Below, piece after piece: positions 22,473 through 34,028 of a stretch of DNA of 45,694 nucleotides. Below the pieces are notes generated by a model that was not told the DNA's origin, ran no database searches, and was given only the letters and a program-made list of their open reading frames with translations. This DNA comes from Zygnema cylindricum. Its lineage: Eukaryota > Streptophyta > Zygnematophyceae > Zygnematales > Zygnemataceae. The stretch spans positions 1 through 45,694 of the forward strand of contig JBBHKE010003393.1 in the NCBI GenBank assembly GCA_037447655.1. The letters run 5' to 3'. The position numbers were made by a program, and so were the translations under genes. The stretch's first letter is position 1. Every line of letters begins with the position of its first letter.

Positions 22473-22703
22473 TACCGTTGAGTCTAGATTTGAGGGTCAA
22501 TCGGTTGGGCAACTTTGACTTTAAAACTATTTTTTCAACCACTTAAATTTTTGTCGCGCTTGCGAACGGCGAACGTCGACCGTCATAATAAAATTAGCAA
22601 TTCACTCGGCCGGCGAACGTTTACGGTAACAAAACTACGGCAACCACATGTAAATTAAAGTGTTGCCAACAGTCATTTTTTGTCGTTACGCGAGCTCCAC
22701 GGT

Positions 22704-23174
22704 TGTAACAGGGTCACACGGTTGAGTACTTAGTGGCTAGAAACTGGGCTGCTATAGTTGCGGTTGCAGAGCAGCGCAGCTGCGATTCCAGACCAGCGTA
22801 ACATAGCAACATAGCAACTTAGTTGAATAGCGTAGCGCAGCATAGCAACGCAACGTGGCAGTATAGCAACGCCGCAGAATGTATGTCTTGGAAAGATCTT
22901 GGTTGACCGTGAAGGTCCACGTGTACACTTGTACAGTGTTAGGTTGACTAGCAGCTAGTTAGTTTAAATAGTGGAGCAGACGTAGTAAAAAGACAGACTC
23001 TTTGAGTAGACCTTTGCAGTGAGCTGCCAACTTGTAATCTTCCTCCCGATTAATAAAGCTTGACCTTTCTCTGTAAGTGCTGTGTAATCTTGCAGTTACT
23101 ACGGGGAGATCCTTGGAGCCTTTCCGCTGTGCATCATAGTGTGTGGTGGGTTACTACCATTTGGCCCTTTAACA
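22704..23174 (+). mobile_element. Solo LTR (471 bp) inside the foldback arm
   Basis: TGTAACAGGG to CCCTTTAACA with imperfect short inverted termini. Target duplication ACGGT (22699-22703) / ACAGT (23175-23179). The opposite foldback arm gives the unoccupied site. TTTAAATAG near 22965 and AATAAA near 23053 suit promoter and poly(A) signals in plus orientation. No relation to the other LTRs in the window is apparent. Confidence 0.85.
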
Positions 23175-23952
23175 ACAGTGAGAGCACGTTGGATATTAAC
23201 TTAGTCGCAAAATTGAAATTTAGTCGTCTAAGCGTTATATTGAACTTAGACGCAAACTGAAACGGAACCCCTGTAAATTGAAGTACTATAAGTCTTGTAC
23301 GGAAATATTAAAACGCACGAAACAAAATTCCGTTGTCAATGTAAGAATGTTGATTCGTAGATAGTGTGGCTCGATTTCGTCGCATGTGACGACGCGCAAT
23401 TTTTTCATTTAATTTCAATTTATATTTTATGCCAGTTGGTTTTATTATAGTGTACAAAGTTAATTTCGTTTCGTGTGTTTTAATATTTCTCTACAAGGCT
23501 TAGAGTAATGTACTTCAGTTTAAAGAGGTTCTGTTTCAATTTGCGTCTAGGTTCAATGTAACACTTAGACGACTAAATTTAAATTTTGCGACTAAGTTAA
23601 TATCCAACGTGCTCTTACCGTGGAGCTCACGTAACGAAAAAAAATGACTGTCTGCAACACTTTTATTTACATGTGGTTGCCGCATTTTTGTTACCGTAAA
23701 CGTTCGCCGGCCTTGTGAATTGCTAATTTTATTATGACGGCCGACGTTCGCAAGCGCGGCAAAAGTTTAAGCGGTTGAAAAAATATTTTGAAAGTCAAAG
23801 TTGTCCAACCGATTGACCGTCAAATTTAGACTCAACGGTACTTTACTTGTACCATTGTGTACTTCAAACGTACAGTTTTTTACAAAATGACGTAACTGAC
23901 TGTGCGCAACCAAAACAGTCATTGCCATGATAAATTCCCTTTTACTAATCAG

Positions 23953-24789
23953 TAGTGTTGTGTATCGAGGACCTTTTGCCGATATTCGATATATATCGAA
24001 TTTTAGGTACTCGATAATAGATATATCGCTTCTATATATCGAAAACCAAATTATCGCGATATATTGCCGATATATTGTATCGCCGATATATCAAGGCATT
24101 AAAAAAAAATGAAAATTTTCACAGATCTCCAAAGTGACGTGCCTTCGGACAAGGTGACCGTAAAATCTTTGCCGAAAAGAAATAAGGTTTTTTCTTAAAA
24201 GTCAGTAGAGTGAAGGAGATCTCCAAGGTACACTGACGCGGTACACTTGCGAAGTACACATACGTAATATGCAAGTACGGATTTCTCTACGAAAATGGTC
24301 GGTTTTCAAATCTTTGACTATTTTGAAGATTTGATCGTCAACTTACAAAGAACCACTCAAATCAGAACAATTATGTAAAAACTTGTTTACAGACGATACG
24401 CAATGTATCCGAGGCCTCTGTAATACAAAAATTTTGCTGTCCGTACTATTACAGAGACCTCCTAATGTAACCATACCCCCAATAGAGAAATTATATGAAT
24501 TACATAATTAGTACTTTTTTGTCGGTTACATTTTTTGGCGTCTACTTTTAAGTCACGGAACGAAAATCACGTCGTACGTGGCGTATCAGACAATTTGTCT
24601 TTTTCGCTGAAAGTACATATTATATAGAAATATAAAATATTAAATTTAAAAAATACTATATATCACGATATATATCGCGATAATTTATGTTGGTCTCGGT
24701 ACGATATATCGAGGATTCTCCTCAATCGATATTCAATATATCGAGCATCGAAATTATCGCGATATGAATATACCCGATACCCAACACTA
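23953..24789. mobile_element. hAT-like MITE, copy 2 (837 bp)
   Basis: Left end TAGTGTTGTGTATCG, right end CGATACCCAACACTA. The left flank CTAATCAG (23945-23952) recurs at 24991-24998, directly after a B MITE that sits in the terminal TA. With that MITE removed, an exact 8-bp target duplication results. TAGTG fits the hAT terminal consensus YARNG. No transposase frame. Confidence 0.85.
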
Positions 24790-24988
24790 CACCGCGAATC
24801 ATTATTAGCGTTATGAACTCTATATCGTCACCCCAAAATTTTGACATTAATGCCTTAAATAGAATAAACAACAGTATTTAAGGACGTGGACCATAATCTG
24901 CCACGTCTCATGGCACTAAATTAGAATGAATGACGCTAATTTTTTCTTTACACTAATAATTTCTCAACGATAATAAAGATTCGCGGTG
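24790..24988. mobile_element. Family B short TA-MITE (199 bp) in the last TA of the hAT-like element
   Basis: TA 24788-24789 and 24989-24990; termini CACCGCGAATCATTATTAGC and the inverse with CGATTCGCGGTG-like end. The interior shares GACGTGG and CTGCCACGTC blocks with 38020-38220. Confidence 0.85.
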
Positions 24989-24998
24989 TACTAATCAG

Positions 24999-25150
24999 TA
25001 GTGTTGGGTATCGAGGACCATTTGCCGATATTCGATATATATCGAGTTTCAGGAACCCGATAATCGATATATCGCTTCGATATATCAAAAATCAAAATAA
25101 CGTGATATATTGCCAATATATCGCCGATATATCGTATCGTCGATATATGT
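24999..25150. mobile_element. hAT-like MITE, copy 3 (left end only)
   Basis: TAGTGTTGGGTATCG and 150 bp of interior matching copy 2, directly after CTAATCAG. Homology stops near 25150 and no right terminus is found. Confidence 0.7.
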
Positions 25151-26460
25151 TAAGCTCATGTGCTTCACAGGCACCCCTTTTATCTTACCAAGGATTCCCG
25201 GGCCTTTTTCCTCTGTACGGTCATTAAAGTACGAGGAAAGGAGGGCACTCAGCCAGACCAGATTCTTCTATTTTTCTAAGTGAACGGAACGCACTTTATT
25301 TCGCGCCTAACGGAGGCCGGACGACAAAGTTACTCCGTTCCAAAGATTTCCATCCTGTTACATGTGACCAGTTGCCAGCTGTCCCATTGGGGGCTACATT
25401 GTGGAACGCCACGTAACTTTTGGGATAGTCTTGTAGATTTTGCAGTTGGCTATCAGTAGGACGTTAGTTCAGGTCCACCAGCCGGGTAGAGCATTTATGA
25501 ATGTGAGTCAAAGTTAGGCGTTTCACGTGAATTTAGAACTTTGTTGCTCAGGATTCAGTCATAGAAAATCACAAGGCTTCTAGTCTAGCCGGAGATAGTC
25601 GCCTAACTTTTTGCCCTAAGTGTAGTACAACGTGTTTTGTCTTATGTGTGTAAGATAACAATTCCTTGCCAGTGATTAGCTCCTGGTATTGCTTTGACTT
25701 TGGTACTATTGGTAGGACAAATTTTGCTTGTATGAGGCACTTGGGGCCGAGGGAGACAGGTAGCTGTTTCATTACTGTCTTCGAGAAAAACCCTTGAAAT
25801 TCCAGCAAACTTTTTTGTGGAGAACTTTTGTTCTGCTTGTGATTGTGACCCTATTGCCATCTTGGTTTGCATCTGTCCTTTGTGGAAATCGTAGTCAGGT
25901 TGGGTGGTTGGCACCGCCTTTCCTGTTTTGGGCGGTTTGGGGACTGGTGTTTGTTGGAAACCAAGAAGGGTCTTGCCGGTTCCGGGTCGCGGAAACCGAG
26001 GAGTTAAGGAGGCCTTACCTGTTCCAGGGTTTTTAGGGGGAGATTTCGTCTCCTTTTTGGTTGTCCACGTTACGTTTTGGGGGTAGGTTGAGCTCGCTTG
26101 CTATTATTCCACATTCTAACTTTATTTCTCTATTTTTCTAAGGGCAAGGTGATATTGTTAATTCTAAGATAACATTTTTATATTTCTATCCTTTCATTTT
26201 TCTGAGTGGAAGCATCTAAGTTCTCTCTTTGATAGTCCTTTTTGGGGCTCTGGATAGGTTTCTTCCGAGGTCGATTACCAGAATCTTTTGCACCAGAATA
26301 GTGGATTTTGAGAGGATTTTTGTTAGGCTTCCAATAAATAGTCACTAAATCAAGGACTTGGCTCCACCTCTAAGGGTTCCCACCTTTCCCTCGTCCAGGA
26401 GGGGGAAGGAGAGGGGGGAGGGGATTTCTTTTCGCCCTCCCTAAACACTCATCCCCACCT
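25151..26460. other. Unassigned region with a repetitive Pro/Gly/Lys frame
   Basis: A minus-strand frame without ATG runs from about 26100 to 25642. It contains three versions of a PGTGK-type repeat (PGTGKASLTP, PGTGKTLLG, KTGKAVPTT) and then a Q/K-rich stretch. A second overlapping minus frame (25808-25569) ends VVLHLGQKVRRLSP. Neither is recognised. It could be an old retroelement gag or a decayed host gene. Confidence 0.3.
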
Positions 26461-27441
26461 GTGCATACAATGCCCACAGGAACAAGGTGGGCATCATTGG
26501 GCACAAGCATGGTTGTGGTGAGCATTCGCATTCTGGGGAAGGTTGTTTGCAGGACTCCAATGCCAATTACCCGGGCAGTGGGCCCTCCTCCGATGTCTCC
26601 GGCACGCTCGACAATTGAAAATTGGCAAGGCGGAAAGCAGCCGAGGCTTCCAATCCCCTTAAAACTGGAGGGAATGCCAACGCTGCCTATGCCAACCCAC
26701 CAGTTCTTCCCACCCCCCCCACTCCCTCCACACCTTTCTTTCCCTCCAAATTTTCCTTATCCTCACCATTATTCCCCTTCTCCATCCCTTCCACAATCTT
26801 TTAACGACGCAACGAACTATGCCTCTTCAAACCCCGTTAACCTCCCTTGGTCGACCGCTTCCTCCCCACATTTTCCCTCTAATTATCCCACTCCAGTAGT
26901 TTCCCCTTTTGTCCTCCCTCCCTCACCAGAATTTGGATATGGCAATGTTGCCCATCATATCACAAATTCTATCACTCCAAATACTCAATTTCCACAAGGG
27001 TACGCTTTTCTATCTCAAACCCCTGACGATTGGCTAATAGATAGTGGTGTTAGTCACCACCTTTCACCACGATCTTATTGGTTCACTCACCTTTCTCTTC
27101 TATCATCTCCTATGTAGATTCGTTTAGGAGACGACTGCATTATGTTGGCTACTCATTCTGGCGACGTAAACGTCCCTAATGTGTCTATTCATATTCGGAA
27201 CGTACTCTTAGTTCCTGGTCTACCTAGGAATTTTTTTTTGTCAAAGTCGCCACTTTTGACGGCTTAAAAGCTGAATTTAATAATGATAGAGAAACGTTTT
27301 TTGATTGAAAAGACAATAGTACTGTAGGTTTTGGCGTAGCACGAGATTCTATGGACGTCCTACCATCCTATAGTAAGCCAAACATATTTGCTTTAAGTGC
27401 TAGCGTTGAAAGTTTTCCACTTTGGCATTTAAGACGTTAAC
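26461..27441 (+). pseudogene. Ty1/copia gag-protease fragment
   Basis: A broken zinc-knuckle-like stretch (CIQCPQEQGGHHW, just before and after 26461) precedes a Pro/Ser-rich linker. Then comes the protease motif DDWLIDSGVSHHLSP in the frame ending 27117. The following copia-type block RNVLLVPGLPRN is in another frame at about 27190-27230. FPLWHLRR at 27415-27438 recalls the start of the GAG-pre-integrase domain. Several stops and frameshifts; no LTR of its own is seen. Confidence 0.75.
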
Positions 27442-28227
27442 AAACACGCTTATTTTATCCGCATCCAAAATAACTCGACCATTGTTGAGTAATTGCTCGA
27501 GTATGACATTGAAGCACTTCACGGCATCATCCATCATTTGATTTGATTTGATTTTAAAATTCATAAAGTCCGTATAAACATATTGACCCTTGTTCTCAAC
27601 ACCTTTCTCATATTGCTCTTCAAGTGCTTGCCAACACTCATGGGCCGTTCCGTGAGCGAGGAAATGATCAAGCACGGAAGAAGTGCAATTCTTCATCAAA
27701 CCGGTCGTTGCCGCAATATCTTTCAACCTCCATTGAGCACGTGCCTTGCTCTCCGTTGGCATCTTCTCTTCTCCATTGACAATCCTCCAAAGCCTCTTGA
27801 GAATAAGTTGATTTGAAATAAATTTCTTCCAAACCGCATAATTGGTGCCATTAAAGGCCACGGATTTTCCCGACATATTATAATCATCTTCATTATCCAA
27901 TGCCTTTTCAAAATCTGAATCTTCCTCTATCTTTGCTTTACCTTTCCTAATTCTCTCTTTTATCTCACTCTCATTAGCTCCTCCACTGAATGGATCGGAA
28001 GCCTGAAATGAAGCAAATTCTCTTTTCTCACTAGATTGAGTTTGAAATCGTGAATCTACATATCTCATTAATGTATCAAACATCTCCTCAAATTTTCTCT
28101 CCATATTCCGAGTCTCTTCAAATTGAGAACCCGAAAAACTGAACTCTCTTGCTCTCTCCGAAGTCGACATGGGGGAAAGAGTATTTCTATTTTTCTTCCT
28201 CCCCATGCGCTCCCTCTCTATCTTCAA
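27400..28227 (-). pseudogene. Ty1/copia Gag (UBN2 type), 3'-truncated
   Basis: 275-codon frame with FNGTNYAVWKKFISNQL (N-terminal Gag motif), WRLKDIAATTGLM and ECWQALEEQYEKGVENKGQY, all typical of copia Gag. It starts about 20 bp after the PBS. It ends abruptly before the zinc knuckle, at the junction with the facing copia fragment at about 27400-27441. Over YTDF to NVILEQL it is related to the Gag of the element at 29.9 kb, but clearly of another family. Confidence 0.88.
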
Positions 28228-28229
28228 AG

Positions 28230-28247
28230 CACTTGCTCCGATACCAA
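28230..28247 (-). other. Primer-binding site of the minus-strand copia element
   Basis: The minus strand reads TGGTATCGGAGCAAGTGC two or three bases after the LTR, an initiator-tRNA-Met-type PBS. Confidence 0.75.
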
Positions 28248-28248
28248 T

Positions 28249-28895
28249 TGTAGGATCTTAAGCAAAAGAGTTTTACAAAAATAATTCACAATACAAAAAT
28301 CATTACACATCGGAAGCTCATAAAAGACAAGAGGAATATTCAGCCAAAAAGATTTATAAGTGTTCTTGGCCGAAGCCTCTTTAAATCATGTCTCTTCTCT
28401 CTTCTCTCTCTTCACTCTTCTCTTTTAAATAATCTCTACTCCAATATTAATCCTCTATGATTAATTGGTTGATTAATTAATCCTATGCACATGTACACTG
28501 CTGCCTATATATACTCGCTACTCTACACTAAGAGACAACAAGATAAGACAAGCAGAACTTAGCGTAGCGACGAAGTCTGTCCCTAGCTGACTGTGCACTC
28601 TTCAATGAAAATTCCACGAAGGAAGGCGCACACGCTCTCTTCCTTCGAAACAACAAATTCCAAACGTTGACTTGACACGTGTCGTCACACGAACACACCT
28701 GCACGCAAAATGTAACACCTGCGCACGAAACAAACAAGTGACGCGAAACGAAATAGTATGTTTCGTTCGCGGAAAATAAAAGTACTGTCGCGAAACGACA
28801 TCGTACTTTTTGTATGATGACGCGACAGTTCGCGTCAAACAAATAAAGTTGGTATGACGCTTCGCGAAATGTCGCGAAACGACAATAACCCAACA
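28249..28895 (-). repeat. 5' LTR of the minus-strand copia element
   Basis: On the plus strand TGTAGGATCTTAAGC to AATAACCCAACA (TG...CA, 647 bp), with the PBS and Gag following on the minus strand. It contains clusters of CGCGAAACGACA. The 3' LTR and most of pol are missing. Confidence 0.8.
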
Positions 28896-29348
28896 ATCCC
28901 CACTTCCTCACTCCCTCCGGAGGTTACATCACAGTCAAATTTAGTGTAGAATTCCCCCATTCCTCCCTCTCCCCAAGCATTCGTACTGGTATACCTTTTC
29001 TCTAAGTTCCTCTCTCTTTTGATATATTATTTGAGTTCACCAGTGATAAAACCCTTTTTAGTGTGGATCCAAAAATTTGACAAAAAAAGGAGGCATTGAC
29101 ATTAGTTCAAATCTTTTAGTGTATTAGTGCGTAATATTTTAGACGCAAGTGTATGAAACATCCATGGAATGCCAAAAATTTGTTTTTTAAAAATCCCCAA
29201 ATCGAGAATAACTTGTTAGTATATAGAGAGGAAGGAGGTAAAGGTGATTTTTGTTTTTTTTTTTGCAACTGGGCTGTTTGTTATCAATTCTATCTACTCT
29301 CCAAAATCTCACTCCGAATGTCTAGATTCCTAACCCATTCTCAAGCTA
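28896..29348. other. Short intergenic DNA, nothing assigned
   Basis: AT-rich; no frame with a recognisable domain and no terminal repeats seen. Confidence 0.4.
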
Positions 29349-29565
29349 CAAGATGAATCGTTATTAGTGTTAATGTTTTTTTTGCCACTTAAAACATCTT
29401 TTCTCCGTACACACTTGTCTGATTGTGGATCTAACCGTCACGATTGAAAAGTAAGATTCTCAACTTCCCATTGGCGGTCTCAAATTGAAAATCGGACAAA
29501 TGTAAACAGAGAAAAAATGTTTTAAGTGGCTATAAATTTATTAACATTAATAGCGATACATGGTG
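29349..29565. mobile_element. Family B TA-MITE (217 bp)
   Basis: Left GATGAATCGTTATTAGTG, right inverted with ATTAATAGCGATACATGGTG, flanked by TA. It has subterminal inverted GCCACTTAAAACAT / ATGTTTTAAGTGGC. The interior matches the split MITE at 4579-6060. Confidence 0.75.
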
Positions 29566-29887
29566 TATCTTCATTAAGATAACTTTTTCGGTGAAGGAGA
29601 CGAAGGAGGTGAAGGTGATTTTTATAGAAGGAGAGGCCATCAAAGGCCAAAAGTAAAGAAAAGACAGAAAATAAATAGATGACAAAACAAAGGAAACTAG
29701 GCAGGAAGTTTTGTCGTCAAGATGTCCTTTTTGTAATTGATAAAAAATACATGTAAGACAAGTGACTTTTATAGAACCACGAAATGAAACGTCGGTTCGA
29801 GTTAGATCTAGGACAAGACGAACTAGTCACGTCAGAAGAATTCAATTGACTAATTCAATTGACTGGCGATTCCACTGAGTCTTCAAA
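29566..29887. other. Intergenic DNA, nothing assigned
   Basis: No recognisable frame. A short direct repeat CAATTGACTAATTCAATTGAC lies at about 29843-29863. Confidence 0.4.
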
Positions 29888-29889
29888 AT

Positions 29890-30709
29890 AAAGGACAACA
29901 CATTTATACCGACTATACATCCTTCAAGGTGAAACCGAACGAATCTATCGATGAGGCCGCAAAAAGATTTAATATCATAATTGAGCAACTCGCAAATATG
30001 GGAAAATTTATTGAGGAGAATGATAAGGCATCGGTCTTCACCCATGCTCTACCGGAGAAAATGATACACTTAAGGGATATTCTCTTATCGAGGGATTCGA
30101 ATACCTTGGATTCAATTATTACATTCCTCAAATCTACTGAAGCAAATCGCCCTAGCTCATCGAGGGGAACTCAACCGACCGGTTCCCTCAACGCGACGAC
30201 ACCGAAAACGCCCGATCTAAATTATTTTCGGGGAAGAGGAGGTAGAAGAGGAGGAAATCCGAGAGGAAGAGGTGGAAGAGGACACGAAAGGGCCGGGAGA
30301 TCACCCTCTCAGCCCGGATATTCAGATCTGACCAATTTTGCCTGCTTTCAGTGTGGCAAACTTGGTCATATGGCGGCCTCTTGTTCGGACAAGGAGCGCC
30401 AATGCCATTTTTGCGAGAAATGGGGCCATATAAGCCCCCAATGTTATTCAAAGCCTGAAAATGGAAGCGCCGGCGGTAGAGGTGGCGGCGGCGGTAGAGG
30501 AGACTGCGGCGGCCGATACACTTGTCGCGGCGGCGGTCGTCTCGGCGGTCGCGGTGGTCGCGGTGGTCGTGGAGGCCGCCATGGAAGGGGAGGAGGACAT
30601 TACCTTGGTGACGAGCATTTTGAAGGGGAAAGAGAAGGACCGCAAATATTTTCGGTCCTTAACCTGTCGCGCGATTTATTAGCAGGAGCTACAGGACAAG
30701 AAAAGGATT
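29890..30709 (+). pseudogene. Copia Gag, C-terminal half with zinc knuckles and RGG region
   Basis: The in-frame part before 29929 (KGQHIYTDYTSFK) shows that Gag continued upstream before truncation. ESIDEAAKRFNIIIEQL is the UBN2-type helix. Two intact CCHC knuckles follow (CFQCGKLGHMAASC and CHFCEKWGHISPQC, about 30346-30450). Then comes an unusually long Gly/Arg-rich stretch (30466-30600) of RGG-box type. Gag packages element RNA. Fused in frame to the protease. Confidence 0.9.
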
Positions 30710-31924
30710 GGATAATTGATTCGGGTGCATCCCATCACGTATGTACGGACGCGTCCCTTTTCTATGACCTACGGCAACTCACGGTACCGAAAAAAAATTA
30801 CTGTCGCAAGTGGACAGATAATTTCAATCGGTACAGTGGGTACTGTACGGATTGATTTACCTATTTTGGACTCACGCGAAGTGGAAAAACTGACGCAGGT
30901 CGAACTAACAAATGTTTTATTTTTACCCGAAGGTTCAGTGAACCTTCTTACCGTACCTCAAATTCAACGAACAGGTTGCAGCGTACTTTCATACGGAGAT
31001 TCAACAATTAAAATTGTACGACCGGATGGTATACAAATCGGCGAAGGGGAGGTCACGGAATTTTTGCACAGTCCGTTATTTTGGCGTCGGCCTAAATCCT
31101 CCCCAATTTCCGCCGGTATTATTTCACAAATATATGATTTAAAGGGCGATTTGACATTATGGCACCACCGGATGTGTCACACATCCGAGGCGAGTTTGCG
31201 GCGAATGATACAAAATGGGAGCGTAAGGGGATTGGATTTGGCGTCGGGAGAGAAAATTAACGGGTGCGAAGGATGTAGTAAAGGGAGACAAATCCGAAAG
31301 CCACATCCGGCTAAGGATCCAATGCATCGATCTAAGCATCCGCTTGGTCTTGTGCATATTGATTTATGTGGGGACGTTAAACCGAAGACGATTGGAGGAA
31401 ACAAATATATTATGGTGGTGGTGGACGACTTTTCTCGCTTCACATGGGTAATATTACTTAAACACAAATCCAAAGCATTTTTACGCTTTCAAAAGTGGCA
31501 TGTGATGGTTGAAAGGCAATATGATAGAAAACTCAAATCTATTAGATCGGATAATGGAGGGGAATTTCTTGCTTTTGATCCTTATCGTAAAGAGTGGGGA
31601 ATTTCTCACCAATATATCGTATCTTACTCACCGGAATCTAATGGCGTTGCCGAGAGGAAGAACCGTACTCTTCAAGAAATGGTACGATCCATGATACACG
31701 GATCCGGAAGGAGCATTAATTTATGGGATGATGCTATTTTGACGGCGAATTATATTTGCAATCGGATGATTATATCGGTTTCGGGTGATAAAACACCGTA
31801 CGAATTGTGGTATGGACGAAAACCTACTCTTCACCATATTCGGATTTGGGGATGTCGTGCGTCGGTTTATATTCAAGCACAAAAGAGAAAAGGTATATTT
31901 GCATCGACGAGTTGGAGTGGTTAG
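30710..31924 (+). pseudogene. Copia protease and integrase
   Basis: Protease motif IIDSGASHHV (Asp codon at 30718) is followed by a frameshift at the A run 30790-30797. The next frame carries the GAG-pre-integrase zinc binding pair (LWHHRMCHTS and CEGCSKGRQ). The integrase core has D at 31361 (HIDLCGD), D at 31550 (RSDNGGEF) and E at 31652 (NGVAERKN); there are 33 residues between the last two, two fewer than the usual 35. The frame ends at TAG 31922. Confidence 0.9.
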
Positions 31925-33380
31925 TTTTTGGGATATAGCACTAAGTGGGGTCTTTATCGAGTTTATGATCCGATTCGAAATATCATTGAGGAATCGAAGA
32001 ATGTGGATTATCACGAGGATTTATTATCTACAATCTCTTAATCGGCTAAGAGTCATTTTAATATTGACTTTCATGAGGAATTTGAAATTGGTGATCTTAA
32101 TGATGTAGAGGGTTCGGATTCGGAAATTGAGCCGTAATCCACCTCCAATGTTAAGAGGGGGAAAGGTAAAATTGTGGAAAATGTAAATTTTGGTAACATT
32201 GGTAGGGATTCACGAAGCGAAAATTCCCGAATGTCTTCGGACACGAAGAAATCTTCGTCTTCTAAATCGGGTGAATCGAATATCATTGAGGAGGAACCGG
32301 CTAAGGAGGAGAAAGAATTTGAGCCGAGGAGAAGTATGCGAGAAAATAGGGGAAAGAAACCAACTCGCCTTTACTTTGATGGTAAAGGAAATGTGGAGAA
32401 TACATATTCTTTTATTTCGGCGGCGAGGGAGGATGGTATTCTTTTATAGCAATCATTATGTGAGAATAATCCGGGTGATCCGCAATCGTATATGGAAGCA
32501 CAAAAATCATGCGATTGGGAGACAAATTGGAAACCGGCGTGGGAAAGAGAATGCCAATCAATTATTGACAGCCGTACATTTGAGGAGGTAAGCCTCCCGG
32601 AGGGTAAAAATGCTATTGATGCAAAATGGATTTTTAAAACCAAAATTTGTGCATCGGGGGAAGGAGTAAAACATAAGGCTCGGTTAGTTTGCAAGGGCTT
32701 TAAATAAAAGGAGGGGGTTGACTATTTGGAAACATATGCACCGGTGGTCAAATTTGATTCTTTAAGAATGATTATTGCTATTGCTGCTGCCCGCAAAAGG
32801 CACATTCACCAAATAGACGTAGAGACCGCGTACTTGAATGGTGACTTAGAGGAGGAGGTTTATATGAAATTTCTGGAAGGAGTAGTGTCGAAGGAAGGGA
32901 AGGTAGGGCGGATGCGAAAATCCTTGTACGGACGTAAGCAAGCCCGAAAGACTTGGTACTTACAGTTAGACAAAGTCCTGACCGAATTTGGATTTGTACG
33001 AACAGTTTCAGACTCTAGAGTTTACGTAAAAGGCGAGAGGGAGGATCAAATCATATTTTCTGTCTACGTGGATGATTTTTTTATGATATGTGACAAGTTG
33101 ACGTGAATCGCGGAATTAAAGGAGTACCTACATCTACACTTTAAAGTCACAGATTTTGGGGGACGTACGATATATTCTTGGAGTGGAAGTTTTAAGGTAC
33201 GATAATGGGGATATTAAATTGTCGCAAGCGCAATATTTTAAAGAAGTACTGACAAAATTTGCTATGTTGGATTCTAAGCCGGTTTTGACACCAATAGATT
33301 CCAAACTTCAATATCGCAAATTTGAGGAGGAAACTATCCACCTGCCCTATCGTGAGGCCATTGGAAGTTTAATCTATTAA
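31925..33380 (+). pseudogene. Copia linker and reverse transcriptase (interrupted)
   Basis: An acidic linker (31925-32450; stops near 32040, 32134 and 32447) is followed by RT. Frames are 32492-32707 (FEEVSLPEGKNAIDAKWIFK, ending TAA 32705), 32726-33106 (ETYAPVVKFDSLR, IDVETAYLNGDLEEEVYMK, catalytic YVDDFF) and, after a frameshift near 33110, 33156-33380 (DVRYILGVEVLRYDNGDIKL). Confidence 0.9.
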
Positions 33381-34003
33381 AGTGTGGCCACGCGACTGGA
33401 TATTTCAGCCGCAGTTTCTGCCGTGAGCCGATTTTGTCAGGCTCCTAAGAAGATTCATTGGCAGGCCGTGAAGAGGATATTTCGTTACCTTGTAGGTACG
33501 ATCGAAATTGGATTGTTGTTTCGATCCGGACATGGGTCTTTGGAATGCGTGGGATATTGTGACGCAGATTTGGGTGTAGACTTTGAAACAGGAAAGTCAA
33601 CGTATGGATATGCTTTTGTTTTTGGCGGCGCGGCAGTTTCTTGGAGTCTGCAACTCCAACCAACTATTGCACTAAGTTCAACCGAAACGGAATATATGGT
33701 TGCGTGTCATACGTCTAAGGCGTCGATTTGGATTAAAGAGTTGCTTCGAGAATTGGGGATTGCGATTGGCTGCATGAAAATGTTTTCTGATAGCATGAGT
33801 TTTATGGCCTTGGTAAAGAATCCTGTCTTTCATAAAAGAACAAAACATATCAGGATTCACTAGCACTTCGTACGCGATTTGGTCACTGCCAAAGAGATTG
33901 AGTTTTTGTATGTTTCGACGTTGGAGGAAGTCGCGGATATGTCGACGAAAGCCGCGGCTCGTGATGTACTTTTAAAGGGGAGACCTAAATTAGGTTTGGT
34001 GTA
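33381..34003 (+). pseudogene. Copia RNase H
   Basis: After the RT stop at 33378, the frame reads ATRLDISAAVSAVSRF, YCDADLGVDFETGKST, ALSSTETEYMVA and FSDSMSFMALVKN, the acidic residues of Ty1-type RNase H. One stop at 33861 precedes the last conserved part; the frame closes at 34003. Confidence 0.9.
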
Positions 34004-34017
34004 ATGATTACAACTTT

Positions 34018-34027
34018 GAGAGGGGGG
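34018..34027 (+). other. Polypurine tract of the copia element
   Basis: GAGAGGGGGG immediately before the 3' LTR. Confidence 0.75.
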
Positions 34028-34028
34028 T

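Larger units (their letters stand above)
21807..23895. mobile_element. Foldback (long palindrome) element with two insertions in its left arm
   Basis: Right arm about 23461-23895 (435 bp). The left arm is in three pieces: 21807-21863, 22473-22703 and 23175-about 23330 (444 bp in total). Inverted matching is high throughout (for example 54 of 57 in the outermost piece). The loop is about 130 bp (23331-23460). The gaps in the left arm are a TA-MITE and a solo LTR. No coding capacity. No target duplication is seen at the outer ends. Confidence 0.85.

Noticed and set aside
30448-30682. Ala/Val- and Thr/Ala-rich frames
   Set aside because: Shadow frames of the GGC-repeat RGG region of copia Gag.
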